This document shows, one piece after another, positions 37,109-45,868 of a stretch of DNA of 64,000 nt (positions are counted from its first letter, which is position 1; each line of letters opens with the position of its first letter). The stretch covers positions 62,001-126,000 of the forward strand of contig NZ_JALHLE010000005.1 in assembly GCF_022832385.1 (NCBI RefSeq), written 5' to 3'. A program made the position numbers and the translations under genes. The stretch comes from Novosphingobium album (ex Hu et al. 2023) (GTDB lineage Bacteria > Pseudomonadota > Alphaproteobacteria > Sphingomonadales > Sphingomonadaceae). Under the pieces are notes generated by a model. The model saw only the letters and a list, made by a program, of their open reading frames with translations, did no database searches and had not been told where the DNA came from.

Positions 37109-37764
37109 TGGCCAACATGTGCCTCTACATGGCGCCGGGTTCGTGCTCGACGGCAGCCAACATCCTGCTCGAGGAAGTCGAGGAAGTGTTCGAGGTTGCG
37201 GTGATAAACATCCCCGCCGGGGAAAACCGCAAGCCCGAATACCTAGCGATCAATCCGCGCGGGACTATTCCCAGCCTGCGCCTGCGTGACGGCAGTGTGC
37301 TGACCGACCTGATCTCGATCGCCGAGTGGCTCGGGCGCAATTGCCGCCGTGGCCGCTACTGGCCCGCCGACCCGGCCCTGCAGGACCGTGCCCGCAAGAT
37401 CATGCGCCATGTGACGGAAAACGTGCACGGACTGGGCTTTGCGCGGATCTTCGTGCCGGAAGCTTACAGCTGCGATCTCGAGGAAGCAGCGCAGGCCATG
37501 GCAGAGGGACGCCGAATCGCCAGCCACGCGCTGAATGAAGCCGCCGCGATGCTCGATGAAGAGGGCTATGCGCTGGGTGCTTTCAGCGTGGCGGACCCGA
37601 TCCTGTTCTACGTCGAGTTCTGGGCCGACATGACCGACGTGCCGCTGCCGCCGCGCCTGCTCAAGCACTACCAGCTGATGCTGGGACGCGACGCGGTCTA
37701 CCGCGTGCTGCGCGAGGAAGGTTACGACCCCGGCCGGCTCGGTAAGACCACTGAAAGTGCCTGA
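37108..37764 (+). CDS. glutathione S-transferase-family protein
   Basis: A 218-residue protein with an N-terminal thioredoxin-fold domain (LYMAPGSCSTAANILLEEVEE; INPRGTIPSLRLRDGSVLTD, the glutathione-contacting cis-Pro and Ser/Asp segment). An all-helical C-terminal domain follows, with YALGAFSVADPILFYVEFWADM. The PGSCS segment places Ser and Cys at the usual catalytic position. It is translationally coupled to the preceding FAD oxidoreductase and followed after 32 bp by a Rieske protein. It may conjugate, reduce or stabilise the substrate of these enzymes; the role is not known. Confidence 0.85.
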   Translation: MANMCLYMAPGSCSTAANILLEEVEEVFEVAVINIPAGENRKPEYLAINPRGTIPSLRLRDGSVLTDLISIAEWLGRNCRRGRYWPADPALQDRARKIMRHVTENVHGLGFARIFVPEAYSCDLEEAAQAMAEGRRIASHALNEAAAMLDEEGYALGAFSVADPILFYVEFWADMTDVPLPPRLLKHYQLMLGRDAVYRVLREEGYDPGRLGKTTESA

Positions 37765-37796
37765 CGATTTCCCAACCCTCTGGACGGAGGACTACC

Positions 37797-38222
37797 ATGA
37801 GTGAACTGTTCGTCATCTGCGAAACCGTGGAAGTGCAGGAAGAGGACGTGCGCAGCTTCGTGCTCGCCCGCACGATCGACGGGAAGATGGAACCCTGGCC
37901 CATCATCGTCACCCGCAAGGGAGGCAAATACCTCGCCTACGAAAACGCCTGCCCTCATGACAGCAAGCGCCTCGACACCGGCACGGGCGAGTTCTTCGAC
38001 GAGGAAGGCAATTTCCTCAAGTGCAGCGCCCATGGCGACCTGTTCGACATCGAGGACGGCAAGTGCTTCATCGGCCCGGCCAAGGGCAAGAGCCTGAAGC
38101 CGATCGAACTGATCATCGACGATGGCGACATCTGCATCATCGACGATACGCTGACCGACGAAGACGGCATGCACCTCGAAGAGCCGGACGCGCATCCGGA
38201 AGTGATGATCACATCCGACTGA
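37797..38222 (+). CDS. Rieske [2Fe-2S] ferredoxin-like protein
   Basis: A 141-residue soluble acidic protein with one Rieske centre: Cys52-Pro-His54 and Cys76-x2-His79, separated by 21 residues. There is no membrane anchor. The C-terminal 30 residues are very acidic (DDTLTDEDGMHLEEPD). A GGAGG site stands 8 bases before the ATG. It can carry single electrons and is the last gene of the FAD oxidoreductase-GST-Rieske operon, so it could be the electron acceptor or donor for the flavoprotein. Confidence 0.9.
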   Translation: MSELFVICETVEVQEEDVRSFVLARTIDGKMEPWPIIVTRKGGKYLAYENACPHDSKRLDTGTGEFFDEEGNFLKCSAHGDLFDIEDGKCFIGPAKGKSLKPIELIIDDGDICIIDDTLTDEDGMHLEEPDAHPEVMITSD

Positions 38223-38233
38223 GCGGGACTGCC

Positions 38234-38257
38234 CGGAGGAGGCTCAGCCCTCCTCCG
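38234..38257. terminator. hairpin between convergent Rieske and haemoglobin genes
   Basis: A perfect 9-bp stem (CGGAGGAGG pairing with CCTCCTCCG) with a 6-base loop lies in the 21-bp gap and runs into the end of the haemoglobin gene. There is no T-run on either side, so it may act as a bidirectional, rho-aided terminator or barrier to antisense transcription. Confidence 0.45.
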
Positions 38258-38648
38258 CGTCCTGCCGGTTGCGCATCCAGTCGGCCAGCTTCTTCATGGA
38301 CTCCCGGATGTTCTGGCATGCGCCTTCGTCCGCCACGGTCTCTGCTAGCGCGCCGTCCATGCACAACATCCAGGCATCACGCGCGGCATCGCCGATGGGA
38401 AAGCCCATGTGCCGCTGGCGCAGGCGCGGATGCCCGCGCTCCGAAGAATAGAGATCGGGACCGCCCAGCCATTCGGTGAGGTAGCGCTTGAGCACGCGCT
38501 TCACCGGCTCAAGATCCGGATCATGCATGTCGCGGATGCCGCGCGCTTCGACCAGCGTGTCCATGCGGTGGTAGAAGGATTCGACGAGGCGGTCGATGGT
38601 ATGCTCCCCGCCGATCCGCTCGAACATGCTCACATTGGCTTCCGTCAT
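38244..38648 (-). CDS. group II truncated haemoglobin
   Basis: A 134-residue 2-on-2 globin. The N-terminus has SMFERIGGEHTIDRLVESFYHRM with the distal Tyr B10. The haem-binding proximal His lies in RQRHMGFPIG and a group II-type Trp G8 in ARDAWMLCM. LGGPDLYSSERGHP is a typical CD-E region. Such proteins bind O2 and NO and support NO detoxification or redox signalling at low oxygen. Its start overlaps the stop of the preceding small gene by 4 bp. It is the last gene of the four-gene operon that starts beside the FNR palindrome. Confidence 0.93.
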   Translation of the reverse strand: MTEANVSMFERIGGEHTIDRLVESFYHRMDTLVEARGIRDMHDPDLEPVKRVLKRYLTEWLGGPDLYSSERGHPRLRQRHMGFPIGDAARDAWMLCMDGALAETVADEGACQNIRESMKKLADWMRNRQDAEEG

Positions 38649-38956
38649 CCGGTGGGCGAGTCCTCAAAGTTCATTTCAACAGGGTCCTCGTCGATCATCG
38701 TCACAAGCGCACGCGCAAGTGCGCCATCCGCACCGTATTCGTAACGGTGAGACAACTCCACTTCACCATAAACCAGCTTGTCGAAACCGGCCAACCGCTC
38801 AGCATCATCGAACCAAGCCCGGATGAAGGTGTTGCGGTTCGCAATCTGCCCTTCGTCGATGGGCCCAACGAGACGGAACGGCAGATCGACACCTGAATAG
38901 GTGACGAAATAGCGAAAGGCCTGCGCCTCGGGCGCAGCCTCGGCCAGAGCGTTCAT
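38645..38956 (-). CDS. small conserved-looking protein of the haemoglobin operon
   Basis: A 103-residue soluble protein beginning MNALAEAAPEAQAFRYFVTY. It contains GVDLPFRLVGPIDEGQIANRNTFIR, and then GEVELSHRYEYGADGALARA. The FVTYSGVDLPFRLV and HRYEYG pieces look like the DUF6156 group of uncharacterised proteins, which I cannot confirm without a search. It has no cysteines or membrane segment. It is coupled to the haemoglobin gene downstream and lies 9 bp after the ABM-domain gene. A regulatory or assembly role for the globin is possible. Confidence 0.75.
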   Translation of the reverse strand: MNALAEAAPEAQAFRYFVTYSGVDLPFRLVGPIDEGQIANRNTFIRAWFDDAERLAGFDKLVYGEVELSHRYEYGADGALARALVTMIDEDPVEMNFEDSPTG

Positions 38957-38965
38957 ACCGTGATC

Positions 38966-39295
38966 CTAGCTTACGGCGTCCGCAACGCCGACGGTCTGGA
39001 TCACCTCGAAGCCCTCGAATTTCGGCGGGCCAATGTAGAGCGGCTTGCGGTCCCCGGCACCGGCATGAGCCTTGCGGAATGCCTCGGAGGTCGTCCACGC
39101 CTCGAAGTCGGCCTTGGACTGCCATACGGTGTGCGAAGCGAACAGCGTGTGATCTTCCGCCTCGGGCCCGCGAAGCAGGTGGAATTCGACGAAACCGGGC
39201 ACTTCATGCAGATGGCTGTCACGGGTCTTCCAGACCGTCTCGAAAGCCTCTTCCTCGCCGCGGATCACCTGAAAACGGTTCATGGCGATAAACAT
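38966..39295 (-). CDS. ABM-domain protein (IsdG/HmoB-like antibiotic biosynthesis monooxygenase fold)
   Basis: A 109-residue ferredoxin-like-fold protein of the ABM family: IAMNRFQVIRGEEEAFETVWKTR, HEVPGFVEFHLLRGP, HTVWQSKADFEAWTTSEAFRKAHA. The W-x-F/W and late His segments match haem-degrading monooxygenases of the IsdG type. Position in an operon with a truncated haemoglobin suggests haem handling, either turnover or damage control. It follows the 78-residue gene by 85 bp and precedes the next gene by 9 bp. Confidence 0.83.
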   Translation of the reverse strand: MFIAMNRFQVIRGEEEAFETVWKTRDSHLHEVPGFVEFHLLRGPEAEDHTLFASHTVWQSKADFEAWTTSEAFRKAHAGAGDRKPLYIGPPKFEGFEVIQTVGVADAVS

Positions 39296-39380
39296 CGGCT
39301 GCTCTCCTCTCGATTGGTTATGCGAACGCCGCTGCAGGCCAAGCTGTGCCCGGCAACAGGAGGCGTCAATGATTCTGATA

Positions 39381-39617
39381 TCAGTCCGGCTTGCCCCAGG
39401 ATACCGTGCCCGGTACCAGCTGCGACTTGATGCCCGCTTTCACAATGTCCTCCAGCGTACGGTACAATGTCGCTTCATGGACGAGCGTGCCTCTGGGTGT
39501 CATGACCGCGACATAGCGGGCCACATTGTCCACATCGCACGTGAAGTCCTCGCCGGGGTCGTCGGTACTGCGTAAATTTCCATTCCAATCAACGAAATAC
39601 CCTTGCGCATCTGCCAT
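39381..39617 (-). CDS. hypothetical protein, first gene of the haemoglobin operon
   Basis: A 78-residue protein (ADAQGYFVDWNGNLRSTDDP at the start, TLYRTLEDIVKAGIKSQLVP near the end). It has one Cys, no membrane segment and no recognised family. GGGGAG precedes the ATG by 8 bases. It lies 85 bp upstream of the FNR palindrome's near edge and leads the operon that ends with the truncated haemoglobin. A small regulatory or chaperone role cannot be inferred from sequence alone. Confidence 0.7.
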   Translation of the reverse strand: MADAQGYFVDWNGNLRSTDDPGEDFTCDVDNVARYVAVMTPRGTLVHEATLYRTLEDIVKAGIKSQLVPGTVSWGKPD

Positions 39618-39701
39618 CGTTCACTCCCCGGCTGGCGTGTCGGCCCGCAGACCGGCACCCGAGATACAGCAAGGTCCATGCCATCGCGCAGCCCTGCGAG
39701 A

Positions 39702-39715
39702 TTGATCTCCATCAA
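39702..39715. promoter_or_regulatory. FNR/FixK-type palindrome (anaerobox)
   Basis: The sequence TTGAT-CTCC-ATCAA is a perfect match to the FNR/FixK consensus TTGAT-N4-ATCAA. It lies in the 149-bp gap between the haemoglobin operon (minus) and the ykgJ-like gene (plus). For the plus strand a -10-like TACAGT at 39738-39743 puts a start near 39750, so the site centre (39708.5) would sit at about -41.5, the classic activating position. Low-oxygen or NO control of one or both genes is inferred. Confidence 0.82.
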
Positions 39716-39766
39716 ACGTCAATTGGGGATCACACGCTACAGTTTCCTTTTTGCACGGGAACCACC

Positions 39767-40501
39767 ATGAGCGGCCAGCCAGTCGAGTTTTTTCACGAGA
39801 TGCGCGAAGGTTTCGGCCGCATCCTGGGGCACGAAGCGGCCACTGGCACGGCAGCGGCAATTACCCTGGCCGAAAGCGCCTTTGACTGGTTCGAAGGCAA
39901 CATTGATGCACAGACAGAAAGCCAGCCGCAGACGGCCTGCACCAAAGGCTGCCCGACCTGTTGCACGCTGCGCGTCACCGCTACCGCGCCAGAAGTGTTC
40001 CTGATGGCCCACTATATCCGCATGGTGGAAGCAACGCCCCAAGGCGAGCAGTTGCAGCTGACCCGGCGGATCGTGCTGGCGGAGGAGGCGACGCGCGGCA
40101 GGTCGGAGCAGGAAAGGCTGACATCGGGCCGCCCCTGCCCCATGCTGATTGACGGGGCCTGCATTCTGCACCCTGTCCGCACGCTCGCCTGCAGGGGCCA
40201 TGCCGCCTTTTCCGAGGAACAATGCCGCGCGGCCGCAAGCGGCGAGGACATCGAGGTTGGCGTCTCTGAACCGCACCTGACACTCAGGGCACTGGTACAG
40301 AGCGCGCTACAGGCGGCTTTGAGGGACCGTGGCCTGCCATGGGGCCTGTATGAACTCAACCAGGCTCTCGCGCTTACGCTGGCAGAGCCGGACCTGATCG
40401 ACGAATGGTTCGACGGTACCGACGGCCTCGCTCCGGCGGCTGTCGAAATCGATCTCGGGGCGCTCGGTCAGGCGTTCGACGAGCTGCGAACGATCAACTG
40501 A
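39767..40501 (+). CDS. YkgJ-family cysteine-cluster protein
   Basis: A 244-residue soluble protein. The N-terminal cysteine cluster reads ACTKGCPTCCTLRV (Cys58, 62, 65, 66). Further cysteines are in RPCPMLIDGACILHPVRTLACRGH and EEQCRAA, the pattern of YkgJ/FliB-like proteins that bind zinc or an Fe-S cluster. The C-terminal third is helical. Function is unknown for the family. It stands alone on the plus strand, with the FNR palindrome 52 bp before its ATG, and is convergent with a small hypothetical gene. Confidence 0.85.
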   Translation: MSGQPVEFFHEMREGFGRILGHEAATGTAAAITLAESAFDWFEGNIDAQTESQPQTACTKGCPTCCTLRVTATAPEVFLMAHYIRMVEATPQGEQLQLTRRIVLAEEATRGRSEQERLTSGRPCPMLIDGACILHPVRTLACRGHAAFSEEQCRAAASGEDIEVGVSEPHLTLRALVQSALQAALRDRGLPWGLYELNQALALTLAEPDLIDEWFDGTDGLAPAAVEIDLGALGQAFDELRTIN

Positions 40502-40519
40502 GCGCCTCTCAGAAGCCGA

Positions 40520-40834
40520 TTACTCGATCCCTTCCTGCCAGGCCTTGCTGTTGATGGCGGCCTGAAAACGCGCCTGCGCGTATCGGGGATCAGAGGTAAA
40601 CTGCGCCTGATTCTCATAGAGCGCAGCCTTGGCCTTTTCCGCCTCGTCCCGCGTCAATGAGATACGACCGGCCACATGCGTTGCCTCGGGCGCGCAGGAC
40701 CGGATCTGCACCATTCGGGGATGGGTGAGGATGTCGGTGACGTCCATAGACTCCGGCTTGCCATCCAGCGTCACGGCAAGACCTATGACTTCGACCTTCC
40801 GGCCGTCCTGTGTCATCTTGATAAACGTGGCCAT
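40520..40834 (-). CDS. hypothetical protein at the end of the AAA+ operon
   Basis: A 104-residue soluble protein (ATFIKMTQDGRKVEVIGLAV at the start, TDILTHPRMVQIRSCAPEAT in the middle). A helical Ala/Lys/Gln-rich C-terminus ends WQEGIE. One Cys, no membrane segment, and no family recognised. It follows the 50-residue gene by 107 bp on the minus strand, so it may belong to the TPR/AAA+ operon or have its own promoter. A weak FNR-like half site at 40854 was not accepted. Confidence 0.72.
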   Translation of the reverse strand: MATFIKMTQDGRKVEVIGLAVTLDGKPESMDVTDILTHPRMVQIRSCAPEATHVAGRISLTRDEAEKAKAALYENQAQFTSDPRYAQARFQAAINSKAWQEGIE

Positions 40835-40941
40835 GGCTAGCTCCTGTCCATGATTGACCTGTGTCGTTGTACCCCCGACATCCTCTCCCGCATCCCATCG
40901 GCCAGCAGTGGCTCTTCAAGTGCGGTAACTATCCCGCTCTC

Positions 40942-41094
40942 TTATTCCGCTGCGGCCTTCTCGGCGTCCTTGATCAACATGCGCAGCCGCTGCACTTTTT
41001 CAGGGTTCCACATGTTACTTCCGTAGTAATCCACCAGATACCAGATGTCGTTGTAATCCTGGGCACTCAGCTTTTCGTCCAGTACTTCACTCAT
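40942..41094 (-). CDS. small protein of 50 residues in the AAA+ operon
   Basis: A short frame from ATG at 41092-41094 to TAA, beginning MSEVLDEKLSAQDYNDIWYL. It continues with VDYYGSNMWNPEKVQRLRML and ends in KAAAE. It has a strong GGGAG ribosome-binding site 8 bases before the ATG and looks acidic and helical with aromatic residues, not like random GC-rich sequence. It lies 59 bp downstream of the AAA+ gene on the same strand. The family is not recognised. A small subunit or adaptor of the AAA+ machine is the simplest idea. Confidence 0.7.
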   Translation of the reverse strand: MSEVLDEKLSAQDYNDIWYLVDYYGSNMWNPEKVQRLRMLIKDAEKAAAE

Positions 41095-41153
41095 CGTTAC
41101 TTCTCCCTTTTGGTTTTTAAACTTTCATTCTTCGAACCTTGGTGCAGTGTTGC

Positions 41154-42863
41154 TCAAGCCGGCTGTCGCTGGACCATGTGCATATCCATGCCGCGGAAGA
41201 TGGAGCAGCGCTGGAACACCTCGAGGCCCGGCGGCACGCCCTTGTGACTACAGTATTTGGCGGTCAGCTTGGCCAGCCCCTTGATGTCGCGGCCACTCGC
41301 TTCGGGAAACAGGTCCGCCAGTTGCTCGACGAGGGGATCGGAGACGGCCAGACCGAACTGATCAACCATAACCCGCCAGATCCGCGCGCGGCTCTCCCGG
41401 TCCGGCTGGTGATAGCGGATGAGCGCGATGCAGCGCGAGACGATGGCCTCGTCGATGTCGTCCACGCGGTTGGTGGTGAGGAACAGCAACCCGTTGAAGT
41501 ATTCCAGCACCCGCAGGAACACGCCGACGACCGCGTTCATCGTCATGTCGTCCTCGCGCCGTTTGATGTAGACGTCCGCCTCGTCGATCAGCATCACCGC
41601 GCCCCAGCGCTGCGCGCGCGTGAGCACGTCCTTGAGCGAAGCCTCCATCTGCGTGACATTGAGGCCCAGCTGGCCCGAATGGACGCGGTAGAGCGGACGC
41701 CGGATGATCTCCGAATAAACCTCCGCCGTCAGCGTCTTGCCCACGCCCGGAGGGCCCGCACAGAGCACCGTGGTGCCGCCCGACTTGCCCTCGACGATAT
41801 CGTCCATCAGCACGTCCATCTCGGCGGTGAGGATGTCGATCAGGTCAGTCTGCTCGGGCGGCAGCACCAGCTTGCCCTTGAGCGCGGGCTGGTAGGCATA
41901 GGGCTCCATGTCGTCGACATGCGCCCAGACGTAGTGGTGCAGGTCGAGATGGAACATCAGCACGAAGGCATGAACCGGCACGTCGATGAACATGTCCGCC
42001 GGGATGCCCGAAGCGAGGAGGCGGATTTCCTCCTCGTTGTCATACTGGTTGCTCTTGCCCGCGCGACGCAGGTACGAGGCCAGAATTTCGCCCGGCACGT
42101 CCAGCGTCAGCGAACGTTCTGTCAGGATGCCCTCGTCATTGACCAGCCGGGCCTTGCCGCCCGAGGCGGAGAGCACGACCACATCCTTGCGCGTCCAGTC
42201 CGTGTCGCGACGCGCGGACGTGGGGTCTTCGGCGTAGAACGCACGGCCCTGCGCGGCGAATTGTTCCCCATAGCGCCCGCGCCATGCGAAATAGCGCTCA
42301 GCCGTGGCATCGTAGGCTGCAATCAGATCAGGCGTTTCCTTGAGGAAGCCCTTCCCCACCAGAACCTCACCCAAGGTGCGCTCGTCGATGTCGCCCGCAG
42401 TTACGCGGAACACATTGGTGACCAGCGTGCCCTTGGCATTGGCCTTGAGCTCGACGAAGATTTTACCGCTCTCGTCATTGGTGGTCGGGGTGTAGTCCAG
42501 CCGGGTGACAACATAGGGCAATGGGCGGCGCGAAATGTCCGCACTGAACAGCCAGCCGCGCAGGCCATCGGTAAGCAGATAGCGTACGAAATCGGTGAGG
42601 AAGTCCTCAAGGTCATTGGCGCTGTAGCGTTTGCCGGCATTGCCCAGCACACCGCGCAAGGTGGTGAGCTGCGCCGCCCGCACCTGATATTCCGCCCCAG
42701 CGCCGCGATAAAGATCGCCCAAGAACGCGCACTGCGCATCGGAAAGCTGGGCAACCGGAACTTCGGCCTTCTCCCCGAAGCGCAATTGCGCACGCAGCGG
42801 CTCAAGTTCAGCGAACGCGGCGATCAGGGCATCAAGGTGCGCGCGTTCTACCGCCAGCTTCAT
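41154..42863 (-). CDS. AAA+ family ATPase with large N-terminal domain
   Basis: A 569-residue protein. Residues 1-330 are an N-terminal region with no recognised domain. Residues 345-545 are a single classical AAA module: Walker A GPPGVGKT (370-377), Walker B VMLIDEAD (423-430), sensor 1 TTN (463-465), an arginine-finger-like SR (476-477) and sensor 2 SGRDIKG (523-529). It probably works as a hexameric remodelling or chaperone ATPase on proteins. The start at 42863 overlaps the TPR gene stop by 4 bp. Its place in the hydrogenase island suggests a role in metalloenzyme activation or removal, comparable in spirit to NorQ/CbbX ATPases. Confidence 0.85.
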   Translation of the reverse strand: MKLAVERAHLDALIAAFAELEPLRAQLRFGEKAEVPVAQLSDAQCAFLGDLYRGAGAEYQVRAAQLTTLRGVLGNAGKRYSANDLEDFLTDFVRYLLTDGLRGWLFSADISRRPLPYVVTRLDYTPTTNDESGKIFVELKANAKGTLVTNVFRVTAGDIDERTLGEVLVGKGFLKETPDLIAAYDATAERYFAWRGRYGEQFAAQGRAFYAEDPTSARRDTDWTRKDVVVLSASGGKARLVNDEGILTERSLTLDVPGEILASYLRRAGKSNQYDNEEEIRLLASGIPADMFIDVPVHAFVLMFHLDLHHYVWAHVDDMEPYAYQPALKGKLVLPPEQTDLIDILTAEMDVLMDDIVEGKSGGTTVLCAGPPGVGKTLTAEVYSEIIRRPLYRVHSGQLGLNVTQMEASLKDVLTRAQRWGAVMLIDEADVYIKRREDDMTMNAVVGVFLRVLEYFNGLLFLTTNRVDDIDEAIVSRCIALIRYHQPDRESRARIWRVMVDQFGLAVSDPLVEQLADLFPEASGRDIKGLAKLTAKYCSHKGVPPGLEVFQRCSIFRGMDMHMVQRQPA

Positions 42864-43348
42864 GCCGCGCACCCTTCTGCCAGTTCGGCCACGACCGGCC
42901 AGCCCACCTCGCCCTGCGGATCGAGCTGACGCAACGTTTCCAGCATTTCGGCAGCATCGGCGGACCGCCCGTCGCGCAAAGCAATGAAGGCAAGCGCCTT
43001 CAGCGTGTAAAGCGCGAAGCGGCCGGGATCGTCGTGGCCAGTCCGCAGTGGAATTCTGGGCAGCCACAACCGCCAGTCCCCGCTCCAGCCCGCCTGCCGT
43101 GCAGCCTCCGCCAGCCCGGCCTCGGCCATTGCCTTGGCCTGATCGAGACGGCCCGAATAGGTATGGATCTTGTACAGGCAGAAATACGTGGGCAGCGCGG
43201 TGGGATCGAGTGCGAGCGCCTGCCGGAACAGGGCATCGGCCGCCGCCTTGTCCTGCCGGTGCGCCAGCACGCCGGCCTGGAGAAGTTCGTCGACTTCATC
43301 GGGCAGGGAACCAAAGTTGATGCCCTCGAATGGTACGTCCGTCTGCAT
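42860..43348 (-). CDS. TPR-repeat protein coupled to the AAA+ ATPase
   Basis: A 162-residue helical protein with at least two tetratricopeptide-like repeats (ADALFRQALALDPTALPTYF; then TLKALAFIALRDGRSADAAEMLETLRQLDP). The ATG at 43348 follows AAGGAG by 8 bases, whereas the upstream in-frame codons have none. It overlaps the AAA+ gene by 4 bp and starts 134 bp after hypE on the same strand. TPR proteins are scaffolds, so it is a likely adaptor presenting clients to the AAA+ partner. Confidence 0.82.
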   Translation of the reverse strand: MQTDVPFEGINFGSLPDEVDELLQAGVLAHRQDKAAADALFRQALALDPTALPTYFCLYKIHTYSGRLDQAKAMAEAGLAEAARQAGWSGDWRLWLPRIPLRTGHDDPGRFALYTLKALAFIALRDGRSADAAEMLETLRQLDPQGEVGWPVVAELAEGCAA

Positions 43349-43482
43349 CCGCTGTCTCCTTGCCGAAGGAGAAGCAAGTTTCGCGCCACGCTGAAATCGA
43401 CGCAAAACTGCGGGATTCCGGGACCCCAAGAAGGATCAAACGCGACAATTCCTGCGAGCAGGTCGCGATTGCGACAAAGCGC

Positions 43483-44528
<1,046 letters not shown>

Positions 44529-44532
<4 letters not shown>

Positions 44533-45632
44533 ACCGTGGCCGCCAATGCCGGACGCCGGTAACGGTAGTAGGCCGCGCATGCCCCTTCCGAAGAGACCAT
44601 CGTCGCGCCCAGCGGATGCTCGGGTGTGCAACCCTTGGCGAAAGCGGGACAGTCGCTTGGCTTGCGCGCACCGCGCAGCACTTCACCGCTGATGCATTCG
44701 CTGGCACGCTCGGCGCCTGGAGTAATCATGGGAAAGCGGTGTAGCGCATCGAAGGCGGCAAAGCGCTCCGACAGGCCTAGACCGCTCGCTTCGATACGCC
44801 CCATGCCGCGCCAGTCCTGTGCCTGCACGCCGAAGACCCGGCCCACGGCGTCACGTGCCTCCGGATTGCCTTCCGGGCGAACGGAGCGGCTGTACTGGTT
44901 CTCAACCTCGCAGCGTCCGTCCTCGAGTTGCCGGATCACCATGTAGAGGCCCTGCAGAAGATCAACCGGCTCGAAACCCGTAACCACGATCGGGATACGA
45001 TGGCACCGTGCGATCGGTTCGTAGTCCTTGTATCCCGTGATCGTGCAGACGTGACCCGCGGCCAGGAAACCCTGCACGCCATTGGCAGGATCGCTCAGCA
45101 GCGCTTCCATTGCCGGCGGCACCAGAACATGGCTGACCAGCAACGAGAAATTGCCAACCCCCATGCCCTGCGCCTGCAACACCGCCATCGCCGTGGCCGG
45201 AGCCGTGGTCTCAAAGCCAATGGCGAAAAACACCACCTCGCGCCCGGGGTTGTCCTGCGCGATTTTCACGGCATCGACCGGGGAATAAACCATGCGCACA
45301 TCCGCGCCTCTGGCTTTGGCCGCCAGCAGGCTGCGATCATTGCCAGGAACGCGCAGCATGTCTCCGAACGAGCAGAAGATCACTTCGGGACGGCTGGCGA
45401 TCGCAATGGCTGCATCGATCATGCCCGGCGGCGTCACGCAGACGGGGCAGCCGGGGCCGTGTAGCAAGGTGACTCCGTCCGGAAGCATGCGATCGATACC
45501 GTGCCGGACGATGGAATGGGTCTGTCCGCCGCAGATTTCCATGATCGTCCAAGGCCGCGTCACGATCTCGGCGACAGCATCCGCATAACGCCGCGCGGTT
45601 TCCGGATCGCGGTATTCGTCGAGGTGTTTCAC
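44529..45632 (-). CDS. hypD: hydrogenase formation protein HypD
   Basis: A 367-residue Fe-S scaffold protein for assembling the Fe(CN)2CO unit. Family signatures are all present: [15 protein letters not shown] near residue 35, [13 protein letters not shown] near 60, [14 protein letters not shown], and a C-terminal cysteine set in [14 protein letters not shown] and [15 protein letters not shown] for the [4Fe-4S] cluster. It overlaps hypC by 4 bp upstream and hypE by 4 bp downstream. Confidence 0.97.
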
Positions 45633-45868
45633 TGACCGCCCTCAAGCCCGATCTCGTCGAGCAAGGCCAGAGTGCGCAAGGCTTCGGCTTCGTCGATCAC
45701 GGCAATAGCGAAACCGGCGTGAACCAGCACGTAGTCTCCGGCACGGGCTTCCGGAACATAGGCCAGGTTCACGCGCCGCACGACACCGGCAAAGGCCACG
45801 CGGCCTTCGCGGGTCAGCGGATCGTCGCCAGCCACCTCAAGAAGCTCCCCGGGAACCGCAAGGCACAT
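45629..45868 (-). CDS. hypC: hydrogenase assembly chaperone HypC
   Basis: A 79-residue HypC/HupF-family protein. It begins [12 protein letters not shown], with the essential Cys2 that carries the Fe unit, and has the OB-like core ([20 protein letters not shown]) and [20 protein letters not shown]. It transfers the Fe(CN)2CO unit from HypD to the large subunit precursor. The gene overlaps both hypF and hypD. Confidence 0.97.
   Translation of the reverse strand: MCLAVPGELLEVAGDDPLTREGRVAFAGVVRRVNLAYVPEARAGDYVLVHAGFAIAVIDEAEALRTLALLDEIGLEGGQ

Noticed and set aside
39381..39617. 78-residue protein as a RiPP precursor for the SagB-like enzyme
   Set aside because: No YcaO or other RiPP enzyme is present, the peptide has no Cys/Ser/Thr-rich core, and it is in a separate operon 4 kb away.
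40854..40867. FNR-like TTGAC-CTGT-GTCGT near the 104-residue gene
   Set aside because: Only 8 of 10 consensus bases match, and it lies just 20 bp before the start codon, too close for an ordinary activator site.
41139..42929. Long open frame of almost 600 codons on the plus strand opposite the AAA+ gene
   Set aside because: It is a mirror of the AAA+ coding sequence, with His/Arg-rich nonsense composition and no family motifs. The same holds for long antisense frames at 489-1955, 29178-30884 and 7430-8560.
43349..43482. FNR box before the TPR/AAA+ operon
   Set aside because: Only a half site (ATCAA) was found; read-through from the hyp operon explains expression as well.
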